Of a stretch of DNA of 64,000 nucleotides, positions 45,928 to 54,539 are shown piece by piece. The notes under the pieces are model-generated. The model was given only the letters and a program-made list of their open reading frames with translations. It did no database searches and was not told where the DNA came from. The number at the start of each line of letters is the position of its first letter. Position 1 is the first letter of the stretch. Position numbers and translations under genes: made by a program. Source of the DNA: Pedobacter psychrotolerans (GTDB lineage Bacteria > Bacteroidota > Bacteroidia > Sphingobacteriales > Sphingobacteriaceae); assembly GCF_004340665.1 (NCBI RefSeq), contig NZ_SLWO01000003.1, positions 434,001-498,000 of the forward strand. The letters run 5' to 3'.

Positions 45928-47682
45928 ATGCTAAATCAAAAAATAGTGCTATCTTATTATGACTTTCACCGGAAAAGCTTTCAGGGAATGCCCACGGAAC
46001 TTTTTAAAGGTGTTGACAAGGAGTTTGCATTCGGGTTAATTGATCTGCTAAACCGTGGAGAGAAAGAATATGGTTCAACAGCTGGGCTCCGCGCTTTTCT
46101 AGCAAGGTGGTTTTCAGCTTCCAATCTCAATGCCTTCCGGGGTTATGACGACAAAATTGAAGAAATTTCTTCGCGAAAGGTGTTTGAAGGAGCCGAACTT
46201 GTAGTTTTCAACCAGCATTCGACCTTGGCATTTATAGAATTCTTACTGCTTTACTTGAAAGATAATACTCCGGTAAGTCTGATTAAACCTACGAATGAGC
46301 AAATGGAAATTAATTTGTTGGATGCTTATCTGGTGATCAACCAGGGTTTAAACAGTTCGAAAAACGGCTTTGAGGATTTTCAAAAGAGCCATCCCCGGGA
46401 GGCCGTTTACTGGCTTTCAATGAACAAGGCATTCCAATATGCAGATTTGCTCGACAGAAATGCTCAGGAGCTCTTCATCACCGAAATCGGTAAAGCAACC
46501 ATGCTTTTTGGACTCCTTGAAACGCATGTGCTAGCCAAGCCGATCCTGGATACCTTTTTGGCTAAATATGATTGTTTACATTGGACAGATTATCTTAAGG
46601 CAATCGCTGGCATGAGTGCCATTGGTTTTGACACAGCAAACCATTCAGGTAACACGCTGGTTGAAATTGACCCGCAGCTTCCTTTTTACCCCACTTGCCT
46701 GAAAATCCTGGACCAGGTTTCTGTTGACATTGAAATGGCCGTCATCAGTGAAGATTTTCTTTACTTGCGCAACCATCCCATCCATAGGCAATGTGAAAAT
46801 AAATATCAGATTCTCGCCAGGCGCTTCTTTGTTGAAAAGATCTTCAGGGCACTTTATTTCGAGTTACGTGAGATCAATGCTACCCTTGGCATAATGAGTG
46901 ATACCAAATTCAGGACGGTCTTCTACACTAGTAGTTTTTCTGAAAATACGCTATTTTATGCAGTGCTCGATAAAATCTTCGAGCAATCACCGTTCAAAAA
47001 GCAGGGTTTGGAAATGGAAATGATAGATCGTGGTTTCGGTGCTTCAGACTATATTGCTTTCCATAAACAAAGCGTTTTTATCTTCGAATCAAAAGATATT
47101 TTGATTAAAAAGGAGGTTAAAGCCAGGCTTTTTATTCCCGAAATGTATGATGAATTCCGGAAAAAATTTTATAAGGACGGAACTGCAGATAAAGCGGTAC
47201 TTCAACTTGCCAGGAATGTAAAAAAAATGATTGAAGGAGGTTACGGAAAGTTCATGTTCAGTCCTTCAAAGTGCCGTTTTATCTATCCTGTGGTGGTTGT
47301 GCATTCAGAGGCTTTCAACATATTGGGACTCAATCAGATTTTAGCCCACTGGTTCAAGGAAGCTTGCATTGAAGTGGGCCTCAGTGCTAAGCAGCGCTAC
47401 AAAATCAAGCCTGTCGTGATTATTGATGTGGGTACGTTGCTTTATTTCCAGGATAAGATCAACAAGAACAAAGTTGGTCTGGGGTCGATCATCAGCCACT
47501 ATGCCCGCAGGACTAAAATGCCGCTGGATCCGGCGAGGTCGCCTAATCATATTACCATTTTCCAGGAACGTTACATGATCCCCTTTTCACTGTTTCTGGA
47601 CAGGCGGATAAAACAGATCAAGCGGTCAGGCACGCCTTTGAGTATTCTGTCAAAGGTCAGGAAAATATTTCCTGGATTTTGA
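45928..47682 (+). CDS. Predicted PD-(D/E)xK-fold nuclease-like protein
   Basis: 584 aa. The one recognisable site is ASDYIAFHKQSVFIFESKD: D374, then E387-S-K389 on the next strand, the spacing of PD-(D/E)xK nuclease cores. The N-terminal 350 residues are helical with no recognised domain (perhaps sensor or target-binding), and a short C-terminal region follows. Located among defence genes, it may cut invading DNA or RNA (inference). Not matched to any named system. Confidence 0.66.
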   Translation: MLNQKIVLSYYDFHRKSFQGMPTELFKGVDKEFAFGLIDLLNRGEKEYGSTAGLRAFLARWFSASNLNAFRGYDDKIEEISSRKVFEGAELVVFNQHSTLAFIEFLLLYLKDNTPVSLIKPTNEQMEINLLDAYLVINQGLNSSKNGFEDFQKSHPREAVYWLSMNKAFQYADLLDRNAQELFITEIGKATMLFGLLETHVLAKPILDTFLAKYDCLHWTDYLKAIAGMSAIGFDTANHSGNTLVEIDPQLPFYPTCLKILDQVSVDIEMAVISEDFLYLRNHPIHRQCENKYQILARRFFVEKIFRALYFELREINATLGIMSDTKFRTVFYTSSFSENTLFYAVLDKIFEQSPFKKQGLEMEMIDRGFGASDYIAFHKQSVFIFESKDILIKKEVKARLFIPEMYDEFRKKFYKDGTADKAVLQLARNVKKMIEGGYGKFMFSPSKCRFIYPVVVVHSEAFNILGLNQILAHWFKEACIEVGLSAKQRYKIKPVVIIDVGTLLYFQDKINKNKVGLGSIISHYARRTKMPLDPARSPNHITIFQERYMIPFSLFLDRRIKQIKRSGTPLSILSKVRKIFPGF

Positions 47683-47750
47683 TCGTTCGGGGATAGCTTC
47701 ATTGGTCATTTCCTGGAAGATAGTTTGTTCTTAGCGGTGTGTGGCTTGAG

Positions 47751-48266
47751 CTATCGGCTGGCTGGGTCATTTTTTTTTGTCAGCACAAAATACAAATCGA
47801 CGATGCTCCCGATGTTTGCCAGGATGATGTGTGTGAGCATAAATGTATCCAGGCTGAAAAAGATTTTTCCGGTCATGCTTCCGGCCTGGAAAACAAAGGG
47901 ATAGATAAGATTGAACAATAGTAATATACTTTCGATCAGGATGATGTAAGCGGTCCTGATCAACAGCATTTTGAAAATACTGACTTGTTCGCTGTACAGC
48001 ATAAAGTCGGTATTGAGTTTCTTGATTTCATCAATATTGGGGTTGGAGGCGGTAATGAGCAAAGTAAACATCGCCACAGTAAAGCCAACAAGCAGGCTCA
48101 GCACACTGATGGTATTGTTGACGAACTGGTCTATCAATTTTGGTAAATCCCCGCATGAGGGAAAATAGAGCAGCCCGGCACAGACCAGCAGTGAAAGCAA
48201 GAAATTAACCACCAGGGATGTCCTGCTGGTGGTTTTGAAATTTTCAATGAGAACCAATACCCACAT
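47751..48266 (-). CDS. Four-helix membrane protein, second gene of a two-gene operon
   Basis: 171 aa with four hydrophobic segments (VVNFLLSLLVCAGLLYFP; TISVLSLLVGFTVAMFTLLI; TAYIILIESILLLFNLIYPF; FMLTHIILANIGSIVDLYFV). It follows the 294-aa gene by 6 bp. A small four-helix membrane protein with a soluble partner resembles the Kiwa layout (KwaA/KwaB), but gene order differs and no sequence match can be claimed. It could be an effector, an anchor or an immunity protein. Confidence 0.7.
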   Translation of the reverse strand: MWVLVLIENFKTTSRTSLVVNFLLSLLVCAGLLYFPSCGDLPKLIDQFVNNTISVLSLLVGFTVAMFTLLITASNPNIDEIKKLNTDFMLYSEQVSIFKMLLIRTAYIILIESILLLFNLIYPFVFQAGSMTGKIFFSLDTFMLTHIILANIGSIVDLYFVLTKKNDPASR

Positions 48267-48272
48267 AATCGG

Positions 48273-49157
48273 TTATAAATTTTTAGTAAACGCCTGTAGT
48301 GCCCGAAGCATTTCCTTTGACTCTACTTCCCCGGTAACACCATTGACGGAAACATCGATGCTGTCAACCATTTCCATAAAAGAGGTATCCAAGGCAACCT
48401 CAGTGTCATTTTCATCACGTCCCTCGATGCGGACTTTTGATATGGAGTCGTTTTTCTTGGAGGAGAAACTGTTCCAAAAATCAATTGCTGTTTCGCTAAT
48501 ATCTTCCCGCTGCTGCGCTTTGACGGTCAATTCCAGGTCTCTTTGAAGGTTAGTTGTACGATTGGAGAAATTTAGGCAGTTGCTACCCAATAACTTTTTA
48601 TCAAAGAAAATACGTGCCGTTTTAATCCTTTTCATTGACTGTATCTGTGCCAGGAAATCCTTTCTTCCGAGTTTTAATAGCTTCACGCTGAACCCTTTCC
48701 GCTTGCCCTGGGCATTGAGGTGTTTTTTTGTGAAGGCGTTGATATACTCAATGATCTGATTCACTGTGAGACCATGGCCGTTGATTTCGACAACCAGAAA
48801 CAGTTCAGCGGGAGTGAGTTTGAAGGCAAAATGTGTTTTTTCAACGTCACCCTCAGAAAGCCTTTTCGGGCTCAACCGCTCCTCGCCTGTCTCCTTGTCA
48901 ATTAAATTCGGGCGGAAGGTATGGCGGGCACTTTTAAATAGCCCTGAGATAATCGCATGACCGTCATTATCTTTTTTGGTGGTGGCAGTTTGAAGTAGGC
49001 AAAATTTGTCTTCTTTCATTTCAAACTGTCTTTCTTTTTTGCTTAACTTTTTGACAAATGTGATGACTTCATCAATCTCGGAGAATACGCTATCCTCGGA
49101 GGTCAGCCATTTTCTTTTGTACACTGAACTGAATGATACTTTTCTGGTCTTTGACAT
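48273..49157 (-). CDS. Soluble partner of the membrane protein (294 aa, unrecognised)
   Basis: Begins MSKTRKVSFSSVYKRKWLTS. No known domain is certain; FAFKLTPAELFLVVEINGHG and SVKLLKLGRKDFLAQIQSM are beta-alpha segments, and the C-terminal 70 residues (KVRIEGRDENDTEVALDTSF) are beta-rich. The layout recalls DUF4747-like phage-response proteins, but this is weak. First gene of the operon with the membrane protein. Last operon before the right end of the element; 49158-49557 holds no gene. Confidence 0.68.
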   Translation of the reverse strand: MSKTRKVSFSSVYKRKWLTSEDSVFSEIDEVITFVKKLSKKERQFEMKEDKFCLLQTATTKKDNDGHAIISGLFKSARHTFRPNLIDKETGEERLSPKRLSEGDVEKTHFAFKLTPAELFLVVEINGHGLTVNQIIEYINAFTKKHLNAQGKRKGFSVKLLKLGRKDFLAQIQSMKRIKTARIFFDKKLLGSNCLNFSNRTTNLQRDLELTVKAQQREDISETAIDFWNSFSSKKNDSISKVRIEGRDENDTEVALDTSFMEMVDSIDVSVNGVTGEVESKEMLRALQAFTKNL

Positions 49158-49557
49158 GAGTGTTATTTAGATGAGCTACAAGGTAACGAAAATTTGTGAA
49201 ATCATATTAATCGATTCCTTGGAAACGGGATAGTACCTTTCAGTTAGCCGGGGATACATGTTCTCTGCCTTATTTGAGCAAACGGGCCCATTAGTAAGAA
49301 CTTATAGGCGGCCTAGAGTAAGAAGAGCATCTTTGCCGATGCGGATAGGGGGTTGAAGTAGCTCACGCGAATGTCGAGCTGGTTCATCAGAAAAGCGTAG
49401 ATAAATAATCAGAGTGGCACCTAATGCTTTTGGTAGGCCATTCTTTCAAGTTTATACTTTTTTCCAAAAATTGATAAATATATCTTGTTGTAAAAATTCA
49501 ATTCATTTCGTAAATTTGAATGAAAACATTTGAGCTCAAAAACGGTCATCTTTAAAG

Positions 49558-49571
49558 TTAGTGAGTCGAAA
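49558..49571 (+). repeat. Right copy of the 14-bp end repeat
   Basis: TTAGTGAGTCGAAA, identical and in the same orientation as 5343-5356, 59 bp inside the right core site. Confidence 0.55.
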
Positions 49572-49629
49572 TAGTGTTTTGCAAGTATTTGATAGTCAGA
49601 AAGTTATTTAGATAAAACTTGTTCTGGTT

Positions 49630-49645
49630 TCGTCGGGAACACTTC
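49630..49645 (+). other. Candidate right attachment site (attR)
   Basis: TCGTCGGGAACACTTC matches the tRNA-Arg end at 5219-5234 except for one base (A for C). It marks the probable right end of a 44.4-kb element. A 63-codon minus-strand frame (49749-49558, MQETETSYEQQFAEWLNSKK) crosses it and may be a small gene of the old chromosome joined to element sequence. Confidence 0.62.
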
Positions 49646-50166
49646 TTTTGTTCAATGGGGCTAGAAATAGGCGAGTAAAGTTGAGTTCGCTTTTTAGAAT
49701 TAAGCCATTCAGCGAATTGTTGTTCATAGCTTGTTTCAGTTTCTTGCATGTGATGTAAAGATATTTTATAGCCTATTTAGGGTAATTGGCTAAAGTGTTG
49801 TTTTCGTATTGAAAGTAAATAATCAAATGCAAAAAAAGCGCTTTTAAATTAATAATTAATTAGGACCAGGAGGTTTGCAATTAATCGTATCGCCCGATAA
49901 ATATTTTTAGCTCAAGTAAAGGATGAATAAAGCATAAAGCAGCATTTGGTTTTCTGTATTAGTGGCCATATCTTCCGCGAAACGTACAATTTGGTGAAGA
50001 AATTATCGAATTGAGATTGTAACAATAAATAAATTTTGCGAATACCTAAATAGTCTTTTACTTAAGGTGAAATTATGAATATTGTTTTTTTAAAACTCAG
50101 TATGAACTTATTGTTGGAGTAAATTGAGTCATCATATTAGAGAAAACTTTCATCTTTTGCGGTATC

Positions 50167-50503
50167 CGTGTTTTTCATGCCCGATGTATAATTTAGCAGT
50201 TGATGAATTAAAACTTTCGATCCTCCCTTCTCTTTATTATTAGACAAATGATCGATTGTCTTGTTTTGTAGATCAATTTTTCCTTGTTCAACAAGCTGGA
50301 GTATTAAAACTGCTTTAAAGGTTTTGATAAAGAGAAAACCTGGTATTTGGTATCATTGGTAATCGGCGAATTGAAATCACGTTCTGCCACACCAAAACTT
50401 TTGCGGTAAATCACCTTTGAGTCTTTTTGAATTAGGACTGATCCATTGAATTGGTATTCATTAGTATAATTTTCTACCAGTTTTTTGATAGAATAAGATT
50501 ACG
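50167..50503 (-). pseudogene. Broken serine hydrolase (beta-lactamase family)
   Basis: Reading leftward: YSIKKLVENYTNEYQFNGSV, LIQKDSKVIYRKSFGVAERD, FNSPITNDTKYQVFSLSKPL, then after a frameshift KAVLILQLVEQGKIDLQNKT and LIHQLLNYTSGMKN. This is the N-terminal half of a class C beta-lactamase-like hydrolase with the S-x-x-K motif in SLSKPL. The rest is missing. Otherwise 49646-50720 shows no gene, so this is an old decayed zone. Confidence 0.78.
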
Positions 50504-50720
50504 CTGAAGCATTATTTACAAGATGTTGTGTAACAAATAATTTAGAGATATGATTTTGGGTAATGGTCGTACTTAATTTCAGTCTTGCGAAACTTAGCCT
50601 AGCGGTTTTGATCATTCTTAATGGTCATTTAAAGATAATTAGCAGTATTCTGTGACATAGGATGTCACTTAAGTATTGTCATATAAAGTATAAATGATTA
50701 TTATTTAAAACAGACATTAC

Positions 50721-50752
50721 TTTGTTTTTTATAATTACATTTTCTACCTTCG
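50721..50752 (+). promoter_or_regulatory. Promoter of the 527-aa lipoprotein gene
   Basis: TTTG at 50721, a 20-base spacer, and TACCTTCG at 50745 fit the Bacteroidota promoter form TTTG-N19/20-TAnnTTTG with one mismatch. This implies a leader of about 220 bases. Confidence 0.45.
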
Positions 50753-50979
50753 CAAACCTCAAGTCAATCAACTTAAATGTTTAATACTTTATCAATTAAA
50801 ATAATTTCACCTCAACCTATGTCGAAGAAGATAGCTTTATTCCTTATTTGATAGCTATGGATTACATAAATCCAGGCAGAAATATTCGTTCTATACACAG
50901 GCAATCTTTGTATTCTTCTAAATAATGCAGGCTGCATTAATCTTAATTTATAACGGCTTATTATACTTAAATATACATT

Positions 50980-52563
50980 ATGAAACAAACTTTATTACGA
51001 AGCCTAATCGGGCTAACCACTATTATTTCATTACTTTTTAATTCGTGTTCAAAGTCTGAATTGGCTGACAACAAGAACAATACCGAAAATTTTGCCAATC
51101 CCAATAAGGTTATGGGGCTACCGTCGCCTAACCTGGCATTTGATCAACTGTCGGCATTTCCTTTTGGACCAACTGAAACTGTTCCTGCTCCATGGGCCGG
51201 AGGAACAGGAAGATCATTTCCCATTCAATATCTTGATGATTACAGAGGATCTGATGGGTGGGAATTATATTATAATACTTTTACTACGGCAAGGAAAGCA
51301 AATGATCCTTTTTTCATTATCTATAATCGATATAGGGGGCTTATGCGGTTATATTACTACATGGTTCCGAAATCTGGTGCCTCTACTGATGTGGTTACCT
51401 TTCAACTTGATTTAAGAGGCACCACCAATACCTCCAGTATTCTTAATTTTGAACAAGGTGAATTGGTCAATTTTGACCAACTTAATACCGTATCTACCAA
51501 GGTACAAAATGAAAAAATTGTTCAAAGTGGGACATGGTATGCGGAAGAGTTTGAATTGGCTTATGACCAAATGCTTTCCAGTACAAGCTACGTAGCAAAT
51601 CAGTTGAGATGGAGCATGTACTCTACTTCTGTAAGCCAAATCACACTTAATGGCACTCAAAAAGGGTCGATTGATGGCACCATCCAGACTCCAAATCCAA
51701 CAGGTAGTGGTCTTTTTGGAACACTTTTAAAAGGTGCGATATCTGTTGGTGTTGGCCAATTGGGTATTTTAGCTGTGGGTTCTAAGGCATTAGGGAATTT
51801 TTTCTCTAAAGATTTAGGGCCTTTCAAATTAGCAGATGTAAAAACAGGGGTAGAGGAAGCTGCTAAGGGAGAAAGTAAAAGTGGCGGTAAGAGTATTTTT
51901 AATGCCGTACTTGGCGCTATTAAAGGAGGAAGTAATGACCCTGGATTTAGTGAACAAAAAGTAAATTTAAAGCTGAATACGCAAATCAATCTCAATGGTA
52001 GTATCACTCAAAGCCCGGAGGGAATGTTTAACCCTGTGGTATTCATTTCAAATACTCAAGGTTTAGAAAATATAGCTCCAGATTATATCCCTAACTATCC
52101 GGCTTCGCTAGGTGTTTTTAATATCAGTAACACGCCTACTGTAAAAATTTATAAGGTTATCCCTCCGGTTGAGGAGCCATCAGATGTGCCCGGCAAAATG
52201 AATACTTACATATACAGTTACGGACTCGATCAAGCATCATTTAATGTTGTATTTAATCCCGCAGTTATCAATGGAAACGCTAATGGTGCAACTATTCAGA
52301 ATTTAAAAAAAGAAGTGGTGTTACTAAGCCCAACCGGAAGCCGTCAACCATCTGAGGTTGTAGGTAATAAAGAATACCTGGATGAATCAACTATCGCTTA
52401 TACAGATTTCTCTTATATTTCTTTTGTTACCTCACTTAAAACATTTGAAGCACCAGCTAATTTATACGTAAGGATATCATTTGATGTCGTTCCAAATAAT
52501 AGTAGTGCTGCAAGAACAACAATTATTAAGACCTTTTTGGCGAAACCAGTCAAGCAATACTAG
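50980..52563 (+). CDS. Large predicted lipoprotein (527 aa)
   Basis: Signal with a lipobox (LIGLTTIISLLFNSCSKSEL; Cys23). No family recognised. Residues about 245-275 form a glycine-rich hydrophobic stretch (GTLLKGAISVGVGQLGILAV) that could be a membrane-inserting or amphipathic segment, between two beta-rich halves. The N-terminal half has many aromatic residues (RYRGLMRLYYYMV). Single-gene unit with its own promoter and terminator. Probably surface or periplasmic; function unknown. Confidence 0.78.
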   Translation: MKQTLLRSLIGLTTIISLLFNSCSKSELADNKNNTENFANPNKVMGLPSPNLAFDQLSAFPFGPTETVPAPWAGGTGRSFPIQYLDDYRGSDGWELYYNTFTTARKANDPFFIIYNRYRGLMRLYYYMVPKSGASTDVVTFQLDLRGTTNTSSILNFEQGELVNFDQLNTVSTKVQNEKIVQSGTWYAEEFELAYDQMLSSTSYVANQLRWSMYSTSVSQITLNGTQKGSIDGTIQTPNPTGSGLFGTLLKGAISVGVGQLGILAVGSKALGNFFSKDLGPFKLADVKTGVEEAAKGESKSGGKSIFNAVLGAIKGGSNDPGFSEQKVNLKLNTQINLNGSITQSPEGMFNPVVFISNTQGLENIAPDYIPNYPASLGVFNISNTPTVKIYKVIPPVEEPSDVPGKMNTYIYSYGLDQASFNVVFNPAVINGNANGATIQNLKKEVVLLSPTGSRQPSEVVGNKEYLDESTIAYTDFSYISFVTSLKTFEAPANLYVRISFDVVPNNSSAARTTIIKTFLAKPVKQY

Positions 52564-52608
52564 CTAAATATTCAATATTGTATTTTGAATAGCATTAAAG
52601 CTAAAATT

Positions 52609-52641
52609 AGCCCGTATCATCTATCAAAGTTGCTACGGGCT
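52609..52641 (+). terminator. Rho-independent terminator
   Basis: AGCCCGTA (52609-52616) pairs with TACGGGCT (52634-52641), followed by TTATTATT, 45 bases after the lipoprotein gene. Confidence 0.7.
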
Positions 52642-52654
52642 TTATTATTCAACT

Positions 52655-52841
52655 AATCCCTTTAAATTTGGATATGAAATTCACGATGCTAACGTGGATA
52701 AATTAGAGGCCTTCCGAGAAATCTCAAATACCATTAATGAATGGGACATAAATACTTCGAAAGAAGATATGTTGAGTTAAGGGATGTGGAATTGCGCTGT
52801 TCAAAGGTGATCTAGCGGATTTACAGGTTCAACTCAATGAA
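52655..52841 (+). pseudogene. Decayed relative of the 249-aa element gene
   Basis: Reads NPFKFGYEIHDANVDKLEAF, REISNTINEWDINTSKEDML, S, a stop (CAA to TAA), then in a shifted frame IALFKGDLADLQVQL. The gene at 18471 reads NPFKSEYEIHSTNLDKLEAF, QEFLNSIDEWNVNTSTEKML, SQ, then IALLKINLADLQDRF. It lies 3 kb outside the element. The following 52842-53370 holds two copies of AGAATTAGGGT and no supported gene. Confidence 0.82.
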
Positions 52842-53370
52842 ATGTTGCTAATTCTGTAAATATTATCCTATCTAAAATTTGGCAAACTTTAATTCAAAAC
52901 TACATGTTGTCACAGAATTAGGGTGAATTTTCTTGGTATCTGTAATAGAATTAGGGTAAATGGTATGTGTTGTTGTTGCTAAACTGTTTGCAGAAGTTGT
53001 TTTTTAATTTTCTTAATATTTTGTAGCTGGTTGTACTTAGCTGATTTTTCATGTGTTAAACGAATTCATTTCATAAAGTAAATCTTTAGAGTATTTTAAA
53101 ATGCCAGGCCATGCCCTGTTTAATCATTTCTTGATTGATTACCAGCTTTTATGTTTAATAACCACCGTAAGTATCTTCTGTAGCGGTTGTATTTTTGGTT
53201 CTGTATATCTGTCCGAAACTATAAATTGGACAGGCTTACTTGGCTTTTGCCAAATGGCTTTAAGCATCTTTTCTCAAGGCAATCAATAGGTGAGAACTGG
53301 ATTTTAATGGGATGATCGTGATATAAAACCGCCAAAGTATCGCCATCTTAAATGTACAACAGCAACAGGT

Positions 53371-53580
53371 TCACTTTTCCCAGCCGCATAGTGTTTTGCC
53401 ATCTTTTTTGGCTTTTTCGAGATCAATGGTAACCACCCTATAAGTACAATTACTTAAACCGCGGCATTTTGAGTTATTATGGTATTTCTTGGCCTTGGGA
53501 CTGTTACAGATGTATACAGTTGTGGTTTCTTTGCAGGTAATATTGGCAAAGATGAAGATGAGCAGGGAGAGTGTTTTCAT
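53371..53580 (-). CDS. Small secreted Cys-rich protein
   Basis: 69 aa: signal (LSLLIFIFANITCKE) then VYICNSPKAKKYHNNSKCRG and LSNCTYRVVTIDLEKAKKDG ending TLCGWEK. Four cysteines and a histidine in a pattern like the small Ada-type metal-binding fold (YHxxxxCRGL) common in Bacteroidota exported proteins. Function unknown. Confidence 0.7.
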   Translation of the reverse strand: MKTLSLLIFIFANITCKETTTVYICNSPKAKKYHNNSKCRGLSNCTYRVVTIDLEKAKKDGKTLCGWEK

Positions 53581-53668
53581 GTTGAGGGATGATTGATGAA
53601 AAGTTATGGGGGGTTAGTTTCTCTGTTAATGAAGAGCTTACTAAAATAATAAATAGTTATAAGTTAGC

Positions 53669-54535
53669 TCATTGTTTATGGCTTCCTTGAATAAAATCTT
53701 TAATTACAGGGTCCAAATTAGCAGCTAAATCAGTTGTCCTTAATTCGAATTTCTTTACCTTCATCGCTTTAAACCAATCTGTCCAATATTGTTTAATTAC
53801 ATCTTCTTCGTATGGGTTTTTAGCTGAAGGATTAATGCCTAACACTATAATTTCAAGTTCTTTTAAATTATAAGGGAAGGCAATAAAACCAAGATTCTTT
53901 TGCTTCATAATGCTTTGGTAGCTTGCAGTTGTGAGCTTTTGTAAATTCAGAAATTGCGAAGTGATGTAAGAACTTTTACCGGCTTCTTCAATTTTGCTGT
54001 CTTTATAGTACATATAGCCATCCGTTAATATCACTAAAATATTCCGATGCTGGGGTTTGATGCAATATTCGCGAACATTGTTTTTAAAAAACTTCCAAAT
54101 ATCGGAGCCAACATAATTATGGTCTTTAATGGCGCTCTGGTAGATTTTAGCAGAGTTATCGGTATAAATCTTATCTATAATCAGGAAATTCTTTTTACTG
54201 GTTTTGGGATTAAAATCTACTTTTAATTGTTCACTTAGCTCATTGATATTGGGGATATTGGGCAAGGGATTAAAGAAAACCTGCATCTGATCTTTTAAAA
54301 GAAGCATCTTTTTGCCCCTTACATGATTAACAAAGGCCTTTTGTACTGATTTAATATATTGAAGATCGCGTTGGTAAATTCCAGGATTCTTTTTAGGATC
54401 AATCCGATCTGACAAATCAAGTAAAAAGCTGATATTAAGGTTCTGGGTAACAGGTTGTGCCTTCGTTTCTTTTGCAAAAGCGGCTGTAATAAACAGCACC
54501 AATAAGGTTTGTAATAATTTCTGTTTCATGATCAT
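53669..54535 (-). CDS. Exported vWA-like protein
   Basis: 288 aa with a signal peptide (LLQTLLVLFITAAFAKETKA). A von Willebrand A-like core is suggested by ISFLLDLSDRID (MIDAS-like D-x-S) and NILVILTDGYMYYKD. Begins 4 bases after the end of the 442-aa membrane gene, hence same operon. It may bind a partner at the envelope in a metal-dependent way. Confidence 0.74.
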   Translation of the reverse strand: MIMKQKLLQTLLVLFITAAFAKETKAQPVTQNLNISFLLDLSDRIDPKKNPGIYQRDLQYIKSVQKAFVNHVRGKKMLLLKDQMQVFFNPLPNIPNINELSEQLKVDFNPKTSKKNFLIIDKIYTDNSAKIYQSAIKDHNYVGSDIWKFFKNNVREYCIKPQHRNILVILTDGYMYYKDSKIEEAGKSSYITSQFLNLQKLTTASYQSIMKQKNLGFIAFPYNLKELEIIVLGINPSAKNPYEEDVIKQYWTDWFKAMKVKKFELRTTDLAANLDPVIKDFIQGSHKQ

Positions 54536-54539
54536 GGAT

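Noticed and set aside
49558-49749. 63-aa gene across the right end
   Set aside because: The start lies outside the element and the frame crosses the attachment site; no family, so left as a note only.
53101-53289. 62-aa plus-strand gene
   Set aside because: No ribosome site, family or conserved feature; probably chance in a decayed region.
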